Source of the DNA: Dryomyza anilis
Taxonomy: Eukaryota; Arthropoda; Insecta; Diptera; Dryomyzidae
Assembly: GCA_951804985.1 (NCBI GenBank)
Contig: OX638131.1
Span: 91,400,349 to 91,464,348, forward strand
Reading direction: 5' to 3'
Length of the DNA stretch: 64,000 bases
Made by a program: the position numbers and the translations under genes. The notes below the pieces were generated by a model. That model was not told the origin of the DNA. It did no database searches and worked only from the letters and a program-made list of their open reading frames with translations. Below are positions 35,373 through 49,300 of this stretch, piece by piece. The stretch's first letter is position 1; the number at the start of each line of letters is the position of its first letter.

Positions 35373-37425
35373 TTAGCATAAATGTATCGATAAATGTAGG
35401 TACATCAAGCTGTCTCATTTTTTTTTTAATACATTTCAACGGCATTTAAATGTGCCTGCCAACGCGCCATCAACAACCTGTCTAAAAGTATGCAACGCCA
35501 TAATTGAATAACATGCAAAAGTGCCTACACTATATATTTATAACATCAGCTGCGGTAGCAGCACTTTGAAAACATTAAATCTCAAGCCCAAAGATAGGCA
35601 ACGATTATTTTCAATATGCATGCAGGCGCGCTAGGCAAATAAATAACCTTAGAATGTATTGCAAAAGAAGTGCAGAAATGTGAAAAAAGTAAAACTGAGT
35701 ACTTTACAAACGAACAACGGGAAACATGTGGTAATTACATGAGAAGCACCAACTAACGAATGAATGAATGAACGAACGAACGTACAAACGGATGTAACTG
35801 TCTGCCAGGTCAGGCCTCTGCGGGTGGAGCCCAACAATCAAAACACAAAAACCTAACAAGCGCATAAAACTTCCAGCAACAGCAGGAGGAGAATTAGGAG
35901 AAGACTGCCACAGAGCAGCAGGTTCCTGCGGGAGCAGCTGTTGTAGGTGCCACAACTGCAAAATGCATAAAATATTCAAAAAATGCACGTTGCACGTACT
36001 AAGAGTGTAATGTGGTTGTTGTAGAAAAGTCAAGGAAATGTTAGGAATTGTAATGTTGAATTTTCATTGCATAGTTGTAGGCGCAGCGCATGAAAAATAT
36101 ATATTAGATATATATATATATATATGGTTGCTGCTGTGGTTGTGCTTTGCAATGAAATGTCTTGGTCTGATGGAGGCATAAATCTTGTTTAACAAAATGC
36201 TGACAAGACCAACAACAACAACAACAACAATGACAGCTGCTTATTGTGGTGCTGGTGTTGAAGACTATGCAGTCTGCTTTTGGGCGTGTCAGCTACAGAC
36301 AGTAAAAGTGTTTAGATGCACTAAGTAAACGTTGCATACTTTTAGTGCTGAATTTATTTTTTTAAAGTTTTTCTAATTGTTATTGCATAGTTTCAGGGTG
36401 CACACAAAATAGTTTTACACAAAGCATTGCGTACTTTTGGGATGTGCACTCAAAATTCACACTAAAAATATATGGAATGCAGTTTTAATATGCAATAAAA
36501 TTCATTTATGTATTTTTCTTTGCTAATTTTAATTAGCATTAAAGCAAGAATTTTATTGCATACTTTTGTGCAATTGTAAACAACATAAAGCTGAAATTGA
36601 TTTTAGGCTAAACACGCGATATGCGCTTTGAGTGGCACAAACATGTTTGCATACTTTTGTGCATGCACAAAAAATAAATAAAACATTTAAATTGACTATA
36701 ATGCAAATAATTAAATGAAAAATACAATTAAATTGCTTTACAAAAATGTAAAGAGCAAATTCTGCTTAGTTATTTTTTAATTTTAATTTATGTACTGCAT
36801 ATATTTAGGCGCTCAAGCAAAAGTCGTTCTTTTCGCTTCTTTTCAATTTCTAGCCAACATGCACTACTGTTAGACTGTATAATTTCGCCATTTTTAATGA
36901 TTGTTGATTGTTTTGCTGCGAATAAACGAACGAACGCATACAAATACAGCGGTGTGCGCCTTTTGCTATGCTACAATAAATTACAAAGAACAAAAGAAGC
37001 GAAAACATGTTTTCAACACGAATGCAAATATGCTGCAAAATCACAACAAACAATCGGCACGAAGAAGAACCAAGAGAACCGGAAATGCAAGGCATTCTCA
37101 AGCATTTCCGTTGAAAAGTCTGCGACGATGACGACTACGACTGTACTGTGAATGTGTGGGTGTTGGTTGTATGGCTTAAACGCAGCGGCACTAAATTGAA
37201 TCAGCGGTAGTAGAGGCTGATTTGTTCAAGAATTTGTGCAAATTGTAGTGCTTAGTGTGGTTTTTGTGATACGCGAAAATGATAGCACGGTGGCAAGCAG
37301 CTGTGGCTGCTAAAGTTTGTTGCGAACTTTAAGGAATGTCAGTGCTGTAGATTGTAAAATTGCGTATTTTAGGCGCACAAATACACATGGTTTTATTGAA
37401 TTTTCCTAATATGGATGAATTTATT
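35373..37425. other. Long unique island with the densest run of TTGCATACTTTT motifs
   Basis: The motif or a close variant lies at about 35481 (plus) and, on the other strand, at about 36331, 36426, 36556, 36647, 36793 and 37361. Also present are AACAACAACAACAACAATG (about 36209), a TATATATATATATATGG run (about 36108-36125) and CAG/GTAG-rich patches. Open frames at 35649-36033 and 36850-37151 overlap on several frames and carry no domain I recognise. Confidence 0.45.
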
Positions 37426-37469
37426 TTTCTCCATACTATTTTTACAATTACATAAAAAATAATTTTAAA

Positions 37470-38540
37470 AAAATAGTAAAATATATAAATATACTATTAA
37501 TATATACTGTGAAATACTATTACGATATATACTATTAAAACATACTATTCATGTATACTATTAAACTATACTATTAAAATATACTATTGAAATATACTAT
37601 TAAAATATACTATTCAAATATACTATTTTACTGTACTATAAAAATATAGGTACTATTAAAATATACTATTGAAATATACTATTAAAATATATTATTAAAA
37701 TATACTTTTAAAATATACTATTGAAATATACTATTAAAACATACTATTAAATATACTATTAAAATAAACTATTAAAATACACTATTAAAATATACTATTA
37801 AAATACACTATTAAACTATACTATTAAAATATACTATTAAAATATACTATTAAAAAACACTATTTAAATATACTATTAAAATATACTATTTAAATATACT
37901 ATTAAAATATACTATTAAAATACACTATTAAACAATACTATTAAAATATACTATTAAATATACTATTAAAATAAACTATTAAAATATACTTTTAAAATAT
38001 ACTATTAAAAAATACTATTGAAATATACTATTAAAATATACTATTAAAATACACTATTAAACTATACTATTAAAATATACTATTAAAATATACTATTAAA
38101 AAACACTATTTAAATATACTATTAAAATATAATATTAAAATATACTATTAAAATACACTATTAAACTATACTATTAAAATATACTATTAAATATACTATT
38201 AAAATAAACTATTAAAATATACTTTTAAAATATGCTATTAAAAAATACTATTGAAATATACTATTAATAATATATACACTCAGAAAAAAAACTTATAAAA
38301 ATTGGTCAATAGAAAAGTTATTGATTTAATAGTATAAAAAATAAATATTTTCATATAAACTGAAAAATATTTTTATAGGATGTAATAGTATAAACTATTG
38401 ACTTTATGATATTTTCTTCTTCTTTGTCTCTTAGTTCATTGTGGAACATATACTATTAAAATAATACTATTAAAAAAATACTATTAAAAATTAATACTAT
38501 AAAATACTATTAAAAAATATACTATTTTTAAAGTATAATA
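37470..38540. repeat. 13-14-bp minisatellite TACTATTAAAATA
   Basis: About 60 units of AAAATATACTATT, with variants (AAAATACACTATT, AAACTATACTATT). Longer identical runs repeat, for example the order TACACTATTAAACTATAC at about 37794, 38051 and 38154, so blocks have been duplicated. A 170-bp gap of other sequence (about 38276-38445) precedes a last small cluster. Confidence 0.92.
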
Positions 38541-40165
38541 AATAAATAAAAAATGGAAATAGAAGCCAAACAAAATGTTGCATTTATCTTCCTGTTTAAA
38601 ATTTCGAACGCGGTTTTTATTTTTTGCGCGTTTCGTCTTGTTGCGCGCACAGTTATTAGAAAACTTTTTGAATAACGTTGTTTGATATATGAACTTTGCG
38701 CTAAAAAGTTATGCTGTACAATTTAATTTTTTTTTGTTGAGTTTATTGAGTGTTTTTTACGTAATAAAAAAAATTCAGAAATACTTAAACAAATCGAGTC
38801 TATGTACTGCAGGTTATTTAAAATTGTTTTATTTTTGTTAGTTGCAAACAACATTTAACTGTGGTTTAATAAAGCAGCATTAAGTGTAGCAGATTGTTGG
38901 GGTAATAGTGTGCAAGCGCTACAATGTGGCATAATTTCGGGGTGCATTGATTTTTTTTTTGTTTTTGGTTATTTGAAGCACTTGATAAAAATATGAAAAG
39001 TGAAAAGGTTAGTTTATATAATAAATACCATGTTATAAAATCAGCGTTTTGTGTTGTACTTAAAATGTATACAAATGAAAAATAATTGTTGCATATTTTT
39101 AGAAAGTTCAAAAAATTTAAAGTAGACACAATTTTTTGTAAAAAAAGTTATTTAAAAAAGTATATTATATAATTAAGAAATAATTTTAAAAATGTAACAA
39201 AAATTTTGTTAGCAAATAAAATAAAATACCTAAGAAACTCATTTTTAAAATTAAAAGCCTACTTTAAGGCAAACGTTGTTAACCAAAAAGTCAATGAATT
39301 TAAATGTAAATATTTTTCTTATAACGAACAACACATTATTTTACATTTACCTTTAAAACATTTCTTTTGAAAAATTTAATATTAAAAGAATTCTTGTTTA
39401 TTCTTTATATGAATTCTATAAACTGTTCTGGTTGGCGGTAGCAACTTCGTATCACGTTCATTATATGCGCCAGACTTCCGGTTATTATGGAAAAATTGAA
39501 AAATATGGCATCTCAAACAATGCGGCAACACTTGATGTGCAGTAATGGTTGAATATAATAAAACTGAGAGTGGGTACGACGCGCTTGCGTTTTTCTTTTT
39601 GTTTTGTATTAAAGTCGCAAAGCTATAATATGTGCATTTTTTTTTCGAGTTGGAAAAAGAGAAAGAACTCTTTGTGTTGTGTTATATTGTATAGGATGGT
39701 ACTATAGTATGGGATAATATGCTATGGTATGGCAGTATGGTATTGTACAACATGTCGTTGCTGTTCTTGTGGTTGCTTGAACCAGAAACTGTTGACATTG
39801 GAAAGCCAACGAGTTGTGATTACAAGTGTTTAACTGACGATGATTTTCTATAGAAAAGCTTGTTATTTTTACACAACAAAAAAACGTTGTTTTTTATAAA
39901 ACAACTTGAGGCGCAACATAAATGCAGGCGACTGTCACTGATGCGGATGTTGGTGACATTGAGAGTGCGTGTAATTAAAAATGTCTGGCAACTTTGAACA
40001 AGCCGCAGCTTTGCAGAGAAGTGAGGCTTTAAACAGAGCAAAATAAAATACAAAATATATAAATTACACTGTCCAACAATATTTTTGATTACCGCAATTT
40101 TGCTAAATAAGCGTTAGTTTTTGAGAAATTATATTATTTTATTCTTCTTTAATTTTTTTATTCAC
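38541..40165. other. Unique sequence
   Basis: TTGCGCGTTTCGTCTTGTTGC (about 38624) and a short ATGGTAC/TATGGTATG run (39695-39745) stand out. TTGCATATTTTTAG at about 39088 is a motif variant. No gene. Confidence 0.4.
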
Positions 40166-40168
40166 ACG

Positions 40169-40335
40169 GAACAATTTACTATTAAAAATTAATAGTTTTT
40201 TTACTATTAAAAATTAATATTTTTTTACTATTAAAAATTAATAGTTTTTTACTATTAAAAATTAATAGTTTATTACTATTAAAAATTAATATTTTTTTAC
40301 TATTAAAAATTAATAATTTTTTACTATTAAAAAAT
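40169..40335. repeat. 28-bp palindromic tandem repeat, six units
   Basis: TTTACTATTAAAAATTAATAGTTTTT and variants repeat every 28 bp. ACTATTAA and TTAATAGT pair around a short centre, so each unit is a small hairpin. Confidence 0.92.
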
Positions 40336-41056
40336 TTCAATAGGGACAACTATTAATTCTATAGGTAAATACTACAAATACTATGATATTATTTTCGAGT
40401 TTCTATGAAAATATATATGTTTTGTATACTAATAAATCAATAACAAATTTTAATTGATTTTAATTGTATTTTTGAGTGTTCTAACAAAATGAAAGAATGC
40501 AATTTTATGTTCGACAAAAAGGCACAAAATCTTCAACTATAATACAAAAATTTGATTATATTTGTAAAAATTTGATTTGCGATTTACAGGCAACAGAAAT
40601 TTACAACTTTAAAACCTAATATTTAAATACTTTTGTTTATTATACTACAAAAAAAAAATCATTGTAAAAGTTAAAAATAAAAATACGTAAACATAAATAA
40701 AAACAAGTTTTTCACTTCATATGTACCCGAAAATATGCATTCAAATTTGTTTTCAAATATTAAAAAAAGCTTTTTCTGCCCCACTCAAACTTCAAAATGC
40801 GTTTGACAGTTTGCGCGCTGTTTAGATTTGGGTGCTTATTAAAAAGTTGCAAACAATTGTAAAGTTTGTCGGGTAATATATAAAAAAAAAATAATTACTT
40901 GTAATTTGAAAGTTGTTGAGGTAAGTGGAAAGAAACGAACTTGTTTAGTGCCACGAGGTTAATTGAGGGTCTTGCAATACGATACTTGAAAAATAAAAAA
41001 AAAATATAAAAAAAACGGAAAACGTATTTTTAACAGATATAAAGAATAAGTGAAAT
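40336..41056. other. AT-rich unique sequence
   Basis: No repeats or genes seen. Confidence 0.4.
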
Positions 41057-41850
41057 AAATGAATAAATGAACAAATGAACAAATGAATAAATGAATAAAT
41101 GAATAAATGAATAAATGAATAAATGAATAAATGAATAAATGAATAAATGAATAAATGAATAAATGAATAAATGAATAAAGAATAAATGAATAAATGAATA
41201 AATGAATAAATGAATAAATGAAAAAATGAATAAATGAATAAATGAATAAATGAATAAAGAATAAATGAATAAATGAATAAATGAATAAATGAATAAATGA
41301 ATAAATGAATAAATGAATAAATGAATAAATGAATAAATGAATAAATGAATAAATGAATAAATGAATAAATGAATAAATGAATAAATGAATAAATGAATAA
41401 ATGAATAAATGAATAAATGAATAAATGAATAAATGAATAAATGAATAAATGAATAAATGAATAAATGAATAAATGAATAAATGAATAAATGAATAAATGA
41501 ATAAATGAAAATGAATAAATGAATAAATGAAAAAATGAATAAATGAATAAATGAATAAATGAATAAATGAATAAAGAATAAATGAATAAATGAATAAATG
41601 AATAAATGAATAAATGAATAAATGAATAAATGAATAAATGAATAAATGAATAAATGAATAAATGAATAAATGAATAAATGAATAAATGAATAAATGAATA
41701 AATGAATAAATGAATAAATGAATAAATGAATAAATGAATAAATGAATAAATGAATAAATAAATGAATAAATGAATAAATGAATAAATAAATGAATAAATG
41801 AATAAATGAATAAATGAATAAATGAATAAATGAATAAATGAATAAATGAA
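41057..41850. repeat. Pure 8-bp satellite AATAAATG, about 98 units
   Basis: GAATAAAT repeats almost without error for about 790 bp, with a few 7-bp (AATAAAG), AAAAATG and 4-bp interruptions. Since 8 is not a multiple of 3, all three frames of the minus strand give the same eight-residue cycle (Ser-Phe-Ile-His-Leu-Phe-Ile-Tyr) with no stop. This creates a 340-codon open frame at 40959-41981 that tolerates every insertion. It is not a gene. Confidence 0.97.
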
Positions 41851-42280
41851 AAATAATTTTTCAAAAAAGTACTGAAAAAAATATTTTTCAAAAAAAAAGA
41901 AAATTTCGAAAAAATGTTTTCAAAAATGTTTCCAAAAATGTTTGTTTTATAAGAGTAACTAAAACATGGCGAGCATAGCAAAAAAAATTAATGAAAAAAT
42001 ATATATTTAGATTTGATGAACAAAATTCTTCAATATGATGTATAATATGTATTTGTTCATTAATACGACGTAAAGTAGTCTTCGCATAAACTTCATTGAA
42101 TAACGCTTTTTCAGTTATTCATCGAATTGATAATAAATTAATAATATTTATGTTTTATAGTGATCAATATTATAAATTGTTCTTCAATACAATGAATCAT
42201 GGTTTGAAAAACCAAATTCATCAATTTGAGGAACATTTTTTATTCGGTGAGTGAATTAAATTTAAGAAATACCTGTTTTA
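41851..42280. other. AT-rich sequence with scattered TTCAAT/ATGAAT words
   Basis: CTTCAATATGATGTATAA and TTCTTCAATACAATGAATCA resemble the 22.9-23.7 kb family but do not form a clear array. Confidence 0.4.
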
Positions 42281-43340
42281 ATTTAAAAGAATGAACCATC
42301 GTTAAAACCTTTTCAACCCTTTCATTGGCTTTGCCATTATTTTAAAAAAAAAAGAATAAAAATAAAATGAAATCACCAAATAAATCAAATGTAAGCGCTG
42401 GAATTAGAAAATCAAGTCGGTGACCTGTTTGCTTTGTGTACAGACATAAAACAAGATTTTGTCCGAAGTCAAAGAGCACAGACGGTCGAATGTGCCTAAA
42501 AATATGCTATGTTTATGTGTTTAACATTTTTTCTTTTTCTACCATATACCTTGCTGTTGAATGAATGACTGACTGACTGACTGACTGGCTGTCAAACTGG
42601 CTGACGGACATGACTGTTGAAATTGCGCTGCTTTGTATAATATGTCAACTGTAAAGCTATCATCCCTTAGAATCCGACAAAATCCTTAAACAAATAACTA
42701 AACAACAACGAGACAATATAAAAGGTGAGCCTACAAAATAAAAACGTTGAAAATGAAACCCAATTCAATGGTTTGACATTTCATGTTCAGTCCTCCTAAT
42801 AGAAAACGAATTTGTCTGCTAAATGGACTTTTTATAAAATATGCATGGGTTGTTTTGATGTTGTTACTGGTAGAATGTAGTTGGAAAAGTACCAAAAAAG
42901 GAGAAAAAAAAAAAAACACAGACAAAGGAATTCAATACCATTCATCAGGTGAAATGTTGTTTGGCGCGTGCTGCTGATTCTGTTGCGACAAGTTCTACTG
43001 GTGTCGACCAACAGTAGTCGCATTTTGAGTCAAAGTCCGGGCTAATTTACAGCATGTTTTAGGTAGTTTCGAATACATATAGTGGGGGTGAGCTGGTAAA
43101 AATGAAAAAGAAAAACTTATACTGGTCAATTTGAGGTGTGGGGAGGGGGCGAGGGTCTGAGGCATGTTTAGTTTTGACTTTTTTGTTTTTGTTGTTGGAT
43201 GACACGCAAACACGTTGCGGTGATTTGAGTGACAAACATTTTTTGATTAAAACTGCTGACTGATTGATGGCTATGCTGTGTCCGTGCATTATCTAAAGTA
43301 GAAAAAGTACAGAGGACTTTAAGAAATACTATAGAAAATG
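42281..43340. other. Unique island
   Basis: CCTAAAAATATGCTATG at about 42494 (a motif variant), then (TGAC)n as GACTGACTGACTGACTGGC at about 42566-42590. Mixed sequence with GGGGAGGGGGCGAGGG (43139-43154). Four overlapping short open frames (42731-43289) have no domain. Confidence 0.45.
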
Positions 43341-46055
43341 TTTAAATCATTCAAGTGACAGCTAATGTTTGATGGTATTAGTTGAATTACATATTATAAT
43401 AAATAATACAGATTATTTCAGCAATAATTAAATTACATTAATCATTTTAAAAGAGAAACCCATTAAAACAGAAAGCCATTTCAGGTTGAAAATGATTTTA
43501 ATACTGAAAATAGATTTTTAAATTTATTTTAAATACATTAAATCACTTGCTGTTGCACTTTGCAAATATAATTAATTTATATTATATAAATCACTTAGTA
43601 ATTTTAAGTTGTTTCAATCATTTTTAGTTTTAAAAAACTAGTTTAAATCTTTAATAACTGCTTTCAACTATGCTTCAACTGTTTCAACTATTAAACATTT
43701 TTTTTTTTTTCAATATTATAAATTTTTGCGGACAAACATTTCTTTCAACCGTTCTCAATCACTTTATTTTATTATTTTAAACTACTTTCAACCATTTTCA
43801 ATTACTTTCAACTATCTTTAATTACTTTCAAACACTTTCAACTAATTTTAATAATTTTTATTTACTTTAAATTTTTTTTTTAAAGATATATGATATTTTT
43901 TTAAAGATATAACAAGATAGGGATTTTCTTTAATCATTTCCAATTGCTTTCGCATAATTTAAGTTATTTTCACTATTTCGAATTACCTTTACAAATATTT
44001 CAATTATTTCAACCATTTTCAATTACTTTCAACCATTTTTAATTACTTCCAAATATTTTCAATTACTTTTAATAATTTTAATTTTTAAATTATGTCTAAT
44101 TCTATTAGGATTTTCTTCATTTTCAATTATTATCTTTTTTTATAATATTATTTTCAACCTCTTTACTTCTTCAACTTCCATTAACCGTATTCAATAACTT
44201 TCAATCATTTTCCGCAAAAATGATTTAATTTTATTTTTTCAATAATTTCCATATTCAACTCATAAATTTCATTATTAACGTATTAATTAATTTCCTAACT
44301 TATTTTCAAGCTCTTCACTTCTATCAGCATTCAATCAAAAACTTTCAATTATTGTTAACTAAATAAACATATTTTTTAAAATCTTTTCAGTCAAAGAACT
44401 GTAAATTTTCTTTGACTTTCAACTATTTTTTTTTGTTTTTTGTTTTAATTTTTTATACTAATATTTATTTTTTTTTTACTTTCAAATTTACTATTAGATT
44501 TTAATTTCATTTTAATTATTTTTTCACTTATAAACTTTTACCAAAGCAAATACTATCAGTTTCAACCAGTTTAAACTGCTTTCAACTAATTTCAACTACT
44601 TACAACCAGTTTCAACTACTTTAAAACAGTTTCAAATACCTTCAACCAGTATCAATCTTTTTTAAACAGTTTCAATTACTTTCAACAATTTTCAGCTACT
44701 TTTAACCGCTTTCAACAACTTTCAACCAGTTCAAATACTTTCAACCAGTTTCAACCACTTTCAATTTTTTTCAACTAGTTTCAACTTTGCACTATTTTCA
44801 AACAGTTTCAAATATTATTAAATGGTTTCAAAGAATTTCCAGTTTCAACTATTTACTACTAATTTCAAAAACCAGTTTGAGCTACTTCCAACCAGTTTTA
44901 ACTATTTTCAAATAGTTTCAACCAGTTTCAACTATTTGCGACCAATTTTAAACATTTAAAGTTACTTTAAACCAGTTTCAACTACTTTAAAACAGTTTCA
45001 GATACTTTAAACCATTTTCAAATACCTTCAACCAGTATCAAACTTTTTCAAACAGTTTCAATTACTTTCAACAATTTTAAGCTACTTTTAACCGCTTTCA
45101 ACAACTTTTTACCAGTTCAAATACTTTCAACCACTTTCAACTTTTTTCAACTAGTTTCAACTTTGCACTATTTTCAAACAGTTTCAAATATTTTTCAATG
45201 GTTTCAAAGAATTTCCAGTTTCAACTAATTACTACTAGTTTCAAATACTAGTTTGAGCTACTTCCAACCAGTTTTAACTATTCAAATAGTTTCAACCAGT
45301 TTCAACTATTTGCGACCAATTTTAAACAGTAAAAGTTACTTAAACCACTTTCAACTACTTTTAAGCAGTTTCAACCATTTTTAATCATATATTTCAAATA
45401 TTTTTATTTAAACAATCTTCAAATAATTCTCACTTTCAATTATTTTTCAATCAGTATGATCTATTTTTAAACAGTTTTAATTATTTTTATTATTTTCAAA
45501 AAGTTGAAACTAGTTAAAAGTAGCTCAACTTTTAAGTTTCAACTTTTTTCAACCAGTTTAAACCATTTTTAAATAACTATTTCAACTATTTTGCATCTGT
45601 TTTCAATTAGTTTCGTGTTTCATATATTTTTTTTAACAGTTTAAACCAGTTTCAAATATTTTCAACCAGTTTCAAATACTATTATCCAGTTTTAACTACT
45701 TTCGACGAGTTGCAACATTTTTTGCACAACTATTTCAACTATGTTCAACCAAAGTAGTAGTTTTCAACTAGTTTCAACTACCTTCAATCAGTTTGAACTA
45801 ATTTAAAGAAGTTTAGACTCTTTTTAACCAGTTTCAACTACTTTCAATCAGTTTCAACTACTTTCAACCAGTTTCAACTACTTTCAACCAGTTTCAACTA
45901 TTTTCAACCAGTTTCAACTACTTTCAACCAGTTTCAAGTATTTTTAAACACTCTTTTAAATTTCTTTCAATCAGTCCCAACTATCTCTAAACAACTATTT
46001 CAACATTTTTTAACTCTTTTCAACCAGTTTCAACTACTTTCAACCTATTTTTTCT
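43341..46055. repeat. TTTCAACTACTTTCAACCAG minisatellite with a 386-bp duplication
   Basis: A 20-bp unit made of two 10-bp halves (TTTCAACTAC, TTTCAACCAG) is purest at 45775-45935 and decayed to the left. A longer block beginning TTCAACCAGTATCAA at 44641 recurs from 45027 (386 bp) with the same variants in order (TTTGCACTATTTTC, ATTTGCGACCAATTTT). Confidence 0.92.
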
Positions 46056-47145
46056 TAATGTTTTCTAATATATGTTAATTTTAAAAAGTTACACAATTTA
46101 TTTATTAAACATATTTCATTTTAATTAAAATTATATTTTTCGCCTAGCCTCTGAAAAGCGCACAGTGCCACTAAATACCTTAACTGAAGCGCTAATTTTC
46201 TGCCTGCTTAACAACTGAAAATTAGTTCCACAAAAAAAGTTAATTAAATTCACAACATTATCGTCAGTCAGTCAGCAGTTAATGCGCGCTGTTGATTTTC
46301 CACAGAACACAATATGGAACCGCAGAATATGTGTGTGAGAGTGTGACCTATATGCATATGAAAATAGGTATATACAAACATGCTTATGTATATAGGGAAA
46401 TTAATTATATATACTACACATGTACTTTAGACAAAGCAACAAACACGTGTCCACGCCTGCTGCCACCAACTCAGACCTCAACCTCAATTTCAACCTCGAC
46501 TTTAACCTGAGACCCACCCTACCTGAACAGCACCCAACAAACAGCACCCCCACACCAGCATAATTACGGTAATTAGGAAATTAATTTGCCAAACACACAA
46601 ACACACGGCATATGCTAAAACCGAACAGACCGGAATCGGGAACCATGAAAAACAACATCGTAAAAATCAACATTGAGGTGTACTACAATATATGATTTTT
46701 TTTGTTGTTGTTGCATTTATTATAGCGTAAACGTGTGTAAACATGAGTTTAATTGAAACATACAAAAAAAAATATATGTAATAAAAAAATAATAAAAAAA
46801 ATCTATGGTAAATATGGTCAACCGTGTTTGCTTTGAAAGTGCGAATTTAATTTCATGTTTAGCTAATTTTATTTTAGCACATTACAAATACATAATGCAC
46901 AAAGGTGAAAAGCAATAGCAGCAGCTGCAGTTTGAGCTAATTTAACCGCATTCAACCATTGACAAAAGTGTTAAAACGCAGATATTTATTAACAGTTTTG
47001 ATGTAAAAAAACAAACGAATTAATATTGATTTAAATAAAGTGCCTAGATTTTAGCATTTTCAATATTAAATTTATATCATTTATTGACAATCAATTTTGC
47101 ATTGGTAAAGAAAAAGTTTAAAAAAAAATATATTTAAAAAAATAT
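46056..47145. other. Unique island
   Basis: GTCAGTCAGTCAGCAG (about 46263), ACCTCAACCTCAATTTCAACC (about 46473; may be captured from the neighbouring array) and ACACACAAACACACGG. A 72-codon frame at 46292-46510 has no motif. Confidence 0.4.
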
Positions 47146-48640
47146 ATATTCAAATTGAAAATGTTTGATAGTAATTGAAGTAGATTGAAAGTGGTTGAAA
47201 GCAGTTGAAAATTAAATAATATTGTGCTTTAAATAAAAGTTCAACTATTCCTTCATTTTCAAGTGCTTTCAACTATTTTCAACGATTTTCAATATAAAAT
47301 CCACTCAACTATTGTACATTCAATCTTTTTGAACTTTGCATTGGGAAAGTAGATGTTAAAAATAGATTTTATAATTAAATATTACAAATGTAACAAAATT
47401 TAAAGTGAATGGAAGTAATTAAAGTAAATGGAAACAGGTTGAAAGCATTTGAAATCAGTTGTAAGCACTTGAAATTGAAATAAAATTGTACTTTAAAAAA
47501 AAATGCACCATATTTATACACCTTCAAGTGCTTTCAACTATTTTCAACCATTTTCAATATAAAATCCTCTCAACTATTGTACATTCAATCAGTTTCAACT
47601 TTGCATTGAGAATCAAAATGTTACAAATAGATTTTATATTTAAATTATGGCAAATGTAACAAAATTTAAAGTGGTTGAAAGCAATTGAAGTAGATGGAAA
47701 CAGGTTGAAAGCATCTGAAATCAGTTGTAAACACTTGAAATTGAAATAAAATTGTACTTTTAAATAAAATGCACCATATTTATACACCTTCAAGTGCTTT
47801 CAACTATTTTCAACCATTTCCAATATAAAATCTTCTCAACTATTGTACATTCAATCAGTTTCAACTTTGCATTGAGAATCAAAATGTTACAAATAGATTT
47901 TATATTTAAATTATGGCAAATGTAACAAAATTTAAAGTGGTTGAAAGCAATTGAAGTAGATGGAAACAGGTTGAAAGCATTTGAAAGCAGTTGAAACCAC
48001 TTTAAATTGAAATAAAATAATACTTTTAAATAATATGCACCACATTTTTACACTTTCAAGTGCTTTCAACTATTTTCAACCCTTTTCAATACAAAATCCT
48101 CTCAACTATTGTACATTCAATCAGTTTCAACATTGCATTGATAATCAAAATGTTACAAATAGATTTTATATTTAAATTATGGCAAATGTAACAAAATTGA
48201 AAGTGGTTGAAAGCAATAGAAGTTGATTGAAACAGGTTGAAAGCATTTGAAAGCACTTGAAATTGAAATAAAATAGTACTTTTAAATAATATGCATCACA
48301 TTTTTACACTTTCAAGTGCTTTCAACTATTTCCAACCACTCTCAATATTTAATTTTATCAACTATTTTACATTCAATCAAATTCAACTTGAAAATGAAAC
48401 CAATTTGTGTTTTAAAATAAAAGACCAAATATTCTTACACTTACAAGTGCTTTCAACCATGTTGAATATTAAATTCTCTCAACTATTGTGCATTCAATAA
48501 GTTTCAAATTTGAATTGAGAAAAAAGTAGTTTAAAAAATATAGTTTGTAATTAAATTATTACAAATGTAACAAAATTTAAAATTGTTAAAAACAATTGAA
48601 ATAGGCTGAATGAGGTTGAAAGCATTTGAAAGAAGTGGTA
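47146..48640. repeat. 266-bp tandem repeat, about five units, carrying TTCAAC on both strands
   Basis: The marker ATGCACCATATTTATACACC starts at 47503 and 47769, with variants at 48035 and 48291 (spacing 266, 266 and 256). Older partial units lie at about 47235 and 48428. Each unit has GTTGAAAGCATTTGAAA ... GCACTTGAAATTG and then, reversed, TTCAAGTGCTTTCAACTATT, so each can fold on itself. Confidence 0.92.
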
Positions 48641-49300
48641 AGTACCTACTTAAAAGACTCAAATAAAAGAGTCTTTTAATGTAAAAGTCCAAATTGATTT
48701 ATCTGTTTAAGAATTAGTTCAAAATTCATCCATTCAATTAATTTCCACTAATTTGGTTGAACCTCTATTGTATTCAATAACATTATTAAAAATAAATTTT
48801 AAATTAATTTATATTAAATTCAACTATGTTTACATATATAATAAATAAACTTTTATATATTTTTTTAGTTCAACTGCTTTCAACCAATTTAAACCAGATT
48901 ATTTTTATGAATTTATAAGAATTTTTATTTATGATTTTACTTTATGAATAACTTTTAAACTGATGTAAATTATATTCAATTAATTTAAACTGTTTTCGAC
49001 TGTTTTCAACTACTTTCAACCACATTCAATTACTAAGTTTAAAAAAAAAAAATTTCAAACTAAATAAATTTTAAATGGTTTTTATTTATATTAAATCATA
49101 TTTAATTAAAAAACAAATAAATTTGAATAATTTTGATAGTTCAACTACTTTCAACCAGTTTCAACTGCTTTAGAACAATTGAAATTTTAAACTTATATGA
49201 AAATATAAATATTATAAAAATGTAATAACACAAATAAATTCACTTTTAACTGTTTTCAACTCCACATTCAAGTGATTGCAATGTTGAGTTTAACATTTCA
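48641..49300. repeat. Diverged TTTCAAC repeats
   Basis: TTCAACTACTTTCAACCACA and TTCAACTACTTTCAACCAGT persist in AT-rich DNA at about 49005 and 49140. Confidence 0.6.

Noticed and set aside
40959..41981. 340-codon open frame on the minus strand
   Set aside because: It is the 8-bp AATAAATG satellite read through. Every frame gives the same peptide cycle, so openness carries no coding evidence.
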